Of a DNA stretch of 64,000 nt, positions 59,153 to 64,000 are shown piece after piece. This DNA is from Tessaracoccus sp. MC1679 (GTDB lineage Bacteria > Actinomycetota > Actinomycetes > Propionibacteriales > Propionibacteriaceae): the NCBI RefSeq assembly GCF_014164775.1, contig NZ_JACJGB010000001.1, positions 248,001-312,000 on the forward strand. The letters run 5' to 3'. Made by a program: the position numbers and the translations under genes. Each line of letters starts with the position of its first letter. Within the stretch, counting starts at the first letter, position 1. The notes beneath the pieces are model-generated. The model was not told the DNA's origin. It was given only the letters and a program-made list of their open reading frames with translations, and searched no databases.

Positions 59153-59237
59153 GCAGGCCCGAGTTCCTGACTGCCCCATCGGGGTCACAGTGGCGGCACC
59201 GTCCCGGACTCACACCGGGTTCCTCGAAGTCGCCTGC
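59153..59237 (-). promoter_or_regulatory. Cobalamin riboswitch upstream of cbiL
   Basis: On the minus strand GCAGGC (59232-59237) pairs with GCCTGC (59153-59158) and encloses CCGGTGTGAGTCCGGGACGG, GCCGCCACTGTGA and GTCAGGAACT, the conserved AdoCbl aptamer core. The 40 nt down to the AGGAGG of cbiL can act as expression platform, so cobalamin should repress the operon. Confidence 0.93.
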
Positions 59238-59387
59238 GCGCAGCCTCAGTCTGTCAGAGCCCGCAGTTCGACCTGACTTGGGGTCGTCTAGCAGATTCGC
59301 GCCTCCGAGCCGTCTGCGGCGGCGCCGAGCGGCGCTCCCCGCGGGCGGGCGAGAACTAGGGTGGTGGCATCGAGAAGGCAGGGTCGG

Positions 59388-60311
59388 ATGAAGAGGTTGT
59401 TGGCGGCAGCAGGGTGGGTGGCGACGGGCGTCGCGCTCGGCGTCGGGGCCGTGGCGGGGGCCACCGCCTGGACCCTGAACGGGCCGAGGCGCCCCTGGCC
59501 GAACTACACCTTCACCCCGTTCGAGGTGGGGGCTCCGTCGGAGGACGTCCACTTCACCGCAGCCGACGGAGTTCCCTTGGCGGGCTGGTGGCTCGACCAA
59601 CCAGCGTCGTCCACGGTCGTCGTCTGCGCCCACGGCCATCGAGGCAACAAGTCGGACATGTTGGGGATCGGCTCGGGTCTGTGGAGGGCGGGTCATAGTG
59701 TCCTGCTCTTCGATTTCCGTGGCAACGGAGATTCCGGTGATGGCCCACAGTCCCTCGCCCACCACGAGCAGCGGGACCTGAGTGCCGCCTTGGACCTGGT
59801 GCGCGAGCGCCGCCCGGACGCCCGGATCGCCGTCGTGTCATTCTCGATGGGCGCGTCCACGGCCATCCTCACCGCCGCTCAGGATTCCCGGGTTGAGGCT
59901 CTCGTCGCCGATTCACCGTTCGCAACGCTCAGTGACGTCGTCGCCACGGGATATCGCCGTCACCGCCTGCCGAGCGAGCCGCTCATCCCGATCGCCGACC
60001 TGGCGAACCGATTGCGCTACGGCTACGCCTTCTCCGAGGTCCGTCCCCTCGACAGGATCGGCGCGATCTCCCCTCGTCCGCTTCTGCTGCTACACGGGAC
60101 GAACGACAGGGTCATCCCCTACGACCACGCGCTGCAGTTGGCCGCAGCAGCGGCCCCGGGGCCGGTCGAGCTCATCACCTTCGACGGCGCGGACCACTGC
60201 GGCGGCCATTTCGCAGACCGGGCGGCCTACATCGCGCTGGTGGCAGATTTCCTTGACCGTTGGCTTGGTAACCAGCAGGACTTGGAGTTGCGCCATGCCG
60301 ACAACGCTTGA
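59388..60311 (+). CDS. Membrane-anchored alpha/beta hydrolase
   Basis: A 307-aa protein with an N-terminal TM or signal segment (about 3-27) and a serine-hydrolase domain: VVCAHGHRGNKSDMLG, FRGNGDSG, VVSFSMGASTAIL (nucleophile Ser), LLLLHGTNDRVIPY (Asp) and GADHCGGHF (His). It resembles FrsA/BAAT-like serine aminopeptidases. Substrate unknown. Confidence 0.88.
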   Translation: MKRLLAAAGWVATGVALGVGAVAGATAWTLNGPRRPWPNYTFTPFEVGAPSEDVHFTAADGVPLAGWWLDQPASSTVVVCAHGHRGNKSDMLGIGSGLWRAGHSVLLFDFRGNGDSGDGPQSLAHHEQRDLSAALDLVRERRPDARIAVVSFSMGASTAILTAAQDSRVEALVADSPFATLSDVVATGYRRHRLPSEPLIPIADLANRLRYGYAFSEVRPLDRIGAISPRPLLLLHGTNDRVIPYDHALQLAAAAAPGPVELITFDGADHCGGHFADRAAYIALVADFLDRWLGNQQDLELRHADNA

Positions 60312-60444
60312 CCTGACGTATCCCTTCGCGGGCCGGTGGCTGGCCCGGAACAGCCCCGCCACCAGGGTCCCGAGCCACGGCACCACACCGATCCCTGAGG
60401 TGCGCGCGTCGCGAAGCGGCCGCGTGGGTCTCGAAGGGTCGTGA
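60295..60444 (+). pseudogene. N-terminal gene fragment cut by a palindromic repeat
   Basis: ATG 60295 begins inside the hydrolase end and gives TTLDLTYPFAGRWLARNSPA, then TRVPSHGTT, which resembles the conserved start of a larger actinobacterial protein family. After about 30 residues the frame runs into the REP-like element at 60428. The remainder of the gene is missing. Confidence 0.5.
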
Positions 60445-60535
60445 CGCGACACCCTCAGGCAAACTCCCAGTCAGGTCACGCTACGACCCTTCGAGACGGC
60501 CCAGGCTGCTTCGCGGCTGGGCCTCCTCAGGGAAC
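60428..60535. repeat. REP-like palindromic element (intergenic copy)
   Basis: GTCTCGAAGGGTCGT (60428-60442) is the perfect complement of 60483-60497. A GGCCCAG...CTGGGCC hairpin with a GCTTCGCGG loop and CCTCCTCAGGGAACGA follow. Same layout as 14239-14340. Confidence 0.85.
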
Positions 60536-60574
60536 GAGAAGGCCGCCACTGGGATGTCACGCGAAGGCTGACCG

Positions 60575-62029
60575 TCAACGGGCCAAACCCATTAGTCGAT
60601 CCAGGTCTGCGTGGGCCTCCAGGGCGTCGGCGACCGTCTCGATCATCGACTCCCGCCTGGCCGCGAAGCCGGGCGCCTCCGTCGGCACCCACGCCACTCC
60701 AGCGGCGTCCGCGACCTCAGCGAGCCACGCACGGCGGAACCCGTCGGACTCCAGCGATCCGTGCCACATCGTCCCCCACACGGCGCCGGACCGGACACCC
60801 TCGAGGAACGGCTCGTGCCCGTCGTCGACCCGCACCCGCCCATGGTGGATGACGTAGCCCTCGACGTCGTGCCCCCGCCAGTCTCCCGACGGCCGGCCCA
60901 GCACCTTGTCCGGGTGGAACACGGTGTCCGCGGGCAGTAGCCCCAGGCCCGGAACCGCGCCGGGGTGGCCGGCCTCGACGGGGTCCGTGATGGTGCGCGT
61001 CAGCATCTGGAAGCCACCGCAGATTCCCAGCACCGGCCGCCCGGCCTCAGCTCGGGCAGCGATCGCCGCCGCGATACCGGTCTCCCGCAGCCACGCCAGG
61101 TCCGTCAACGTGGACCGAGACCCCGGCAGCACAGCCAGGTCAGCCGCGGCCACCACACCGGGGTCAGTCGTCACCACGACGTCGACCCCCGGCTCCTGGG
61201 CAAGCGCATCGACATCGGTGGCGTTGGAGATGCGCGGCAGCCGGACGACGGCCACCCGCAGCGTCCCGCTCCCAGCGCGAGAGACGGGCCGGGCGTCGCC
61301 GCGCCACCGGCCCACCTCGAGCGCGTCCTCCCCGTCGAGCCACACGCCGGTCAGCCAGGGCAGGACCCCGAACGACGGCAGCCCACAGCGTCGGGTGAGC
61401 TCGGTGAGGCCCGGGTCGAGGATGGCCTGGTCGCCGCGGAACTTGTTGATCAGGTACCCGGCCAGGAGGGCGCGGTCGTCATCTGCCAGGAGGCCCCAGG
61501 TGCCGTAGATGGAGGCGAGCACGCCGCCGCGGTCGATGTCGCCGACAAGCACCACCGGCAGGTCGAAGGCCCTGGCCAGGCCCATGTTGGTGTAGTCGCC
61601 GTCGCGGAGGTTGATCTCCGCCGGGGAACCGGCCCCCTCGCAGATCACCAGCTCGTGCGCGGCGGCTAGTTCCCGGTACGCCTCGTGGGCGGCCTCGGCC
61701 AGCAGACGCCGACCCGTGGCGTACTCCCCCGCCTCCAGCGCTCCGGCGGGCTCGCCGCGCAGGACGACGAAGGAGCGGCGGTCGCTGCCGGGCTTGAGCA
61801 GCACCGGGTTCATCGCCGACGTCGGTGTCTTGCCCGCCGCGATCGCCTGCAGGTACTGAGCCCGGCCGATCTCAGCGCCGTCGGCGCACACCATGGAGTT
61901 GTTGCTCATGTTCTGCGCCTTGAACGGCACCACGTCGATCCCGCGACGGCGGGCGGCGCGGCAGAGGCCGGTGACCACCAGGGACTTGCCCGCGTCCGAC
62001 GACGTGCCCGCAATGAGGATCCCGGTCAT
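60575..62029 (-). CDS. cobQ: Cobyric acid synthase
   Basis: A 484-aa amidotransferase that amidates side chains b, d, e and g of adenosylcobyrinate diamide. P-loop-like GTSSDAGKSLVVTGLCRAAR, the conserved PFKAQNMSNNSMVC, GAGSPAEINLRDGDYTNMGL, the glutamine-hydrolysing GICGGFQMLTRTI with Cys, and the His in GTMWHGSLE. Downstream of cbiB, with a 109-bp gap holding a palindromic repeat. Confidence 0.96.
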   Translation of the reverse strand: MTGILIAGTSSDAGKSLVVTGLCRAARRRGIDVVPFKAQNMSNNSMVCADGAEIGRAQYLQAIAAGKTPTSAMNPVLLKPGSDRRSFVVLRGEPAGALEAGEYATGRRLLAEAAHEAYRELAAAHELVICEGAGSPAEINLRDGDYTNMGLARAFDLPVVLVGDIDRGGVLASIYGTWGLLADDDRALLAGYLINKFRGDQAILDPGLTELTRRCGLPSFGVLPWLTGVWLDGEDALEVGRWRGDARPVSRAGSGTLRVAVVRLPRISNATDVDALAQEPGVDVVVTTDPGVVAAADLAVLPGSRSTLTDLAWLRETGIAAAIAARAEAGRPVLGICGGFQMLTRTITDPVEAGHPGAVPGLGLLPADTVFHPDKVLGRPSGDWRGHDVEGYVIHHGRVRVDDGHEPFLEGVRSGAVWGTMWHGSLESDGFRRAWLAEVADAAGVAWVPTEAPGFAARRESMIETVADALEAHADLDRLMGLAR

Positions 62030-62084
62030 GCGCCACTCCCCTCCGAGACTTGTTCCAACAGCGTGCCCGCAAGGTCGCGTTTCC

Positions 62085-62122
62085 TAGGCTTCGAGGCCGC
62101 TTCGCGGCACCTCAGCCAACGG
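62085..62122. repeat. 38-bp palindromic repeat between cobQ and cbiB
   Basis: Begins TAGGCTTCGAGGCCGC; 36 of 38 bases match the in-frame copy at 56308-56345. Confidence 0.75.
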
Positions 62123-62138
62123 GTGTCGAGGAGCACCG

Positions 62139-63074
62139 TCAACGGGGGCACCTCCTCATCGAGGCTGCTGCGGCGAGTCCTGTCGCCATCGCCGTCACCA
62201 CGCCCACGAGCCGCGCGGCCCTCCGCACCTCGGCCGCGCGCGGGCGAGGGCCGTCGCCGAGGAGGCCCCGCTCCTCCACGCGGGAGAAGTACACGTTGCG
62301 GCCGCCCAATTGCACGCCGAGGGCGCCGGCCCAGGCCGCCTCGCACCACCCGCCGTTGGGTGAGGGGTGGTTGCGGGCGTCGCGGCGCAGCACCCGCCAG
62401 GCCTCCGCCGTCGACCCGCCGACGACGGGCGCGGCCACACATGCGAGCGCGCCGGTGATGCGGGCCGGGATGTAGTCGAGGGCGTCGTCGAGGCGCGCCG
62501 ACGCCGTCCCGAAGCGGGCATAGCGGTCGTTGCGGTGGCCCACCATGGCATCGAGGGTGTTGACCGCCCGGTGGGCGAGGAGGCCGGGGATCCCGGCGAC
62601 GGCGCCCCAGAACAGCGACGCCACAACGGCATCGGCCGTGTTCTCCGCCATGGACTCGACGGTGGCGCGGGCGAGCTCGGGCTCGTCGAGGCCGGCGGGG
62701 TCGCGGCCGCAGAGATGGCCGAGCCGGGCGCGGGCGCCGTCGAGGTCACCCTCGTCGAGGCGCTCGGCCATCAGCCGGCCCTCGCGGGCGAGGCTGCGGG
62801 CGCCGAGGACGGCCCAGGTGGCCAGCGCGGTCGCGGCGAGGTGGGCGACGGGGTGACGGCGCGTGGCGCGCTCGGCCACGACCCCTGCCGCGAGAACCGG
62901 CGCCACCGTCGCGGCGGTGAACGCGGCGCCTCGGGCGCGGTCGTCGGCGTACAGGGGCTGCTCGACGCGCCCCGCGAAACTCCCGAACCACGCGACGGGA
63001 TGATGCCGGGCGGGATCTCCGAGTACGGCGTCGGCCGCCACCCCGAGGACGATGCCGAGCGCGCGCGTGATCAC
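62139..63074 (-). CDS. cbiB: Adenosylcobinamide-phosphate synthase
   Basis: A 311-aa membrane protein CbiB/CobD that attaches aminopropanol (phosphate) to cobyric acid. LGVAADAVLGDPARHHPVAWFG at the start, LARATVESMAENTADAVVAS and HRAVNTLDAMVGHRNDRYARFG are hallmarks; four or five TM helices. GTG 63074 is chosen because the upstream frame is Arg/Pro-rich shadow sequence. Confidence 0.95.
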   Translation of the reverse strand: MITRALGIVLGVAADAVLGDPARHHPVAWFGSFAGRVEQPLYADDRARGAAFTAATVAPVLAAGVVAERATRRHPVAHLAATALATWAVLGARSLAREGRLMAERLDEGDLDGARARLGHLCGRDPAGLDEPELARATVESMAENTADAVVASLFWGAVAGIPGLLAHRAVNTLDAMVGHRNDRYARFGTASARLDDALDYIPARITGALACVAAPVVGGSTAEAWRVLRRDARNHPSPNGGWCEAAWAGALGVQLGGRNVYFSRVEERGLLGDGPRPRAAEVRRAARLVGVVTAMATGLAAAASMRRCPR

Positions 63075-63147
63075 GGCGCCGACGCTAGCAGCAGCCAGAG
63101 GCGGGTCGGGTGGGCGCCTCGGCAAAGGCGCGCCAGTGCGCGGACCG

Positions 63148-63495
63148 CTACTCCAGGAACTCCAGGAAGGCGTCCATCGCGCGCGGACCATAGACCGTCG
63201 CGGGACCACCGCGCATGAGGATGGCCACCCCGAGCGCCTCGGCCACCTCGTCGGCGGTCGCACCCGCGCGCGCCGCTCCGCGGGCGTGGCTGGCGATGCA
63301 CCCGTCGCACTTGTCCGTCACGCCGATCGCGAGCGCGATGAGCTCCTTGGTCTTCGTGTCGAGCGCGCCCGGGCCGAGCACCGCCTTGTGCATGGCCGAG
63401 TAGCCGGCGTACACCTCCGGAATCCGGGAACGCAGTTCCTTGGCGGGCGCCTGGAGGTCCTGCAGCACCTTCTTGCCGTGTTCGTGGGTGGTCAT
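63148..63495 (-). CDS. AhpD-like carboxymuconolactone decarboxylase family protein
   Basis: A 115-aa protein: YSAMHKAVLGPGALDTKTKELIALAIGV, then the redox CxxC in DKCDGCIASHARGAARAGAT. This is the AhpD-like peroxidase/disulfide reductase core. ATG 63495. It stands alone, divergent from the aldo/keto reductase. Confidence 0.92.
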   Translation of the reverse strand: MTTHEHGKKVLQDLQAPAKELRSRIPEVYAGYSAMHKAVLGPGALDTKTKELIALAIGVTDKCDGCIASHARGAARAGATADEVAEALGVAILMRGGPATVYGPRAMDAFLEFLE

Positions 63496-63615
63496 GTCTC
63501 TCCTGACTGCCGTAGTGCATGGTGAGCCTTGACCAATTATCAGCCTCCCGGGGCACCGACGTCGGCGGCCGGCGACATTCCCGCCGAGGCTTGACCGGTC
63601 CGCAAGAATGGGCCC

Positions 63616-64000
63616 ATGACAACGCTTGCTCCCCGAATTCCCCTGACCGGCGGCACTGCGATCCCGGCGATCGGCGTCGGCACCTGGCCGCTCAACGACG
63701 ACGAGGTCCGCGCCATGTGCCTGACCGCGTTCGAGATCGGCTACCGCCTCGTCGACACCGCGGAGAACTACCGCAACGAGGCAGGAGTCGGGCGGGCCGT
63801 GCGCGAGTCGGGGCTGGCTCGCGAGGACGTGTTCGTCACCACGAAGTTCAACAAGACGTGGCACGGCGACGCCGTCGCGGGAGTGGAGGGAAACCTCGGC
63901 CGGCTGAGCCTCGAGTACGCCGACCTCGTCCTCATCCACTGGCCCAACCCGGATCAGGACCTGTACATCCACGCCTGGGAGGGGCTGATCGAGGCGCGCG
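63616..64000 (+). CDS. Aldo/keto reductase (N-terminal part)
   Basis: The first 128 residues of an NADPH-dependent aldo/keto reductase, cut by the window end. IPLTGGTAIPAIGVGTWPLN, the catalytic GYRLVDTAENYRNE (Asp and Tyr), FVTTKFNKTWHG (Lys) and DLVLIHWPNP (His) are all present. It belongs to the 2,5-diketogluconate reductase-like branch. Confidence 0.93.
   Translation, partial: MTTLAPRIPLTGGTAIPAIGVGTWPLNDDEVRAMCLTAFEIGYRLVDTAENYRNEAGVGRAVRESGLAREDVFVTTKFNKTWHGDAVAGVEGNLGRLSLEYADLVLIHWPNPDQDLYIHAWEGLIEAR

Noticed and set aside
1-64000. tRNA or rRNA genes, for example as island attachment sites
   Set aside because: No cloverleaf-type sequence or rRNA segment was recognised by eye; a tRNA scan would be decisive.

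Overview
The window is high-GC actinobacterial DNA and looks like Propionibacteriaceae, for example a Tessaracoccus-like or Propionibacterium-like genome. The reasons are the anaerobic (early-cobalt) cobalamin pathway with fused cbiEGH and cbiX-precorrin-2 dehydrogenase genes, the many GTG starts with GTGA/ATGA overlaps, the frequent leaderless-looking starts, and REP-like palindromes of a type common in this group. The genus is an inference; no rRNA or tRNA gene was found.

1-11.3 kb is mostly core genome: the start of a sugar-type ABC ATPase, a rhodanese lipoprotein behind a CsoR/CstR-like operator, class II fructose-bisphosphate aldolase, a SpoU methyltransferase, YceI, LemA, then a RamB-type regulator divergent from isocitrate lyase and malate synthase G (glyoxylate bypass), pyrE, and a sortase-like protein that has lost its catalytic His and Cys.

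11.5-24.4 kb, 53.9-59.2 kb and 60.6-63.1 kb hold the cobalamin genes: cobT; cbiMNQO cobalt uptake with cbiT, an undescribed 41-codon ORF and a cbiA-cobC fusion; cbiC; cbiD; cbiL-cbiF-cbiEGH-cbiX/sirC; cobQ and cbiB. Two cobalamin riboswitches sit before cbiM and cbiL. A decayed cobK (precorrin-6A reductase) lies between cobC and cobT. Palindromic repeats have entered the reading frames of the cbiA-cobC linker and cbiG.

20.9-34.3 kb is the most unusual part. Two paralogous NarL-type two-component systems with near-identical recognition helices sit beside two paralogous export/defence-like modules (Cys-rich lipoprotein, peptidoglycan-binding membrane-fusion protein, ABC ATPase, permease) and several tiny secreted products, including a 41-aa pre-peptide ending in a ten-residue Cys-to-Cys segment. 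Six copies of a palindrome, GGTAC-N4-GTACC, lie upstream of these genes, mostly about 51 bp from a -10-like hexamer. I read this as one candidate peptide-signalling or envelope-stress regulon.

34.3-53.8 kb is an accessory island: lipoproteins, an ECF sigma factor with a membrane partner, eight or more toxin-antitoxin modules (HigBA, VapBC, YefM/YoeB, two RHH/Doc pairs, others), three remnants of one tyrosine recombinase (one split by an inversion), a duplicated toxin-antitoxin module whose two copies have decayed in complementary ways, and recurring short sequences at module boundaries. The window ends with an AhpD-like protein and the start of an aldo/keto reductase.
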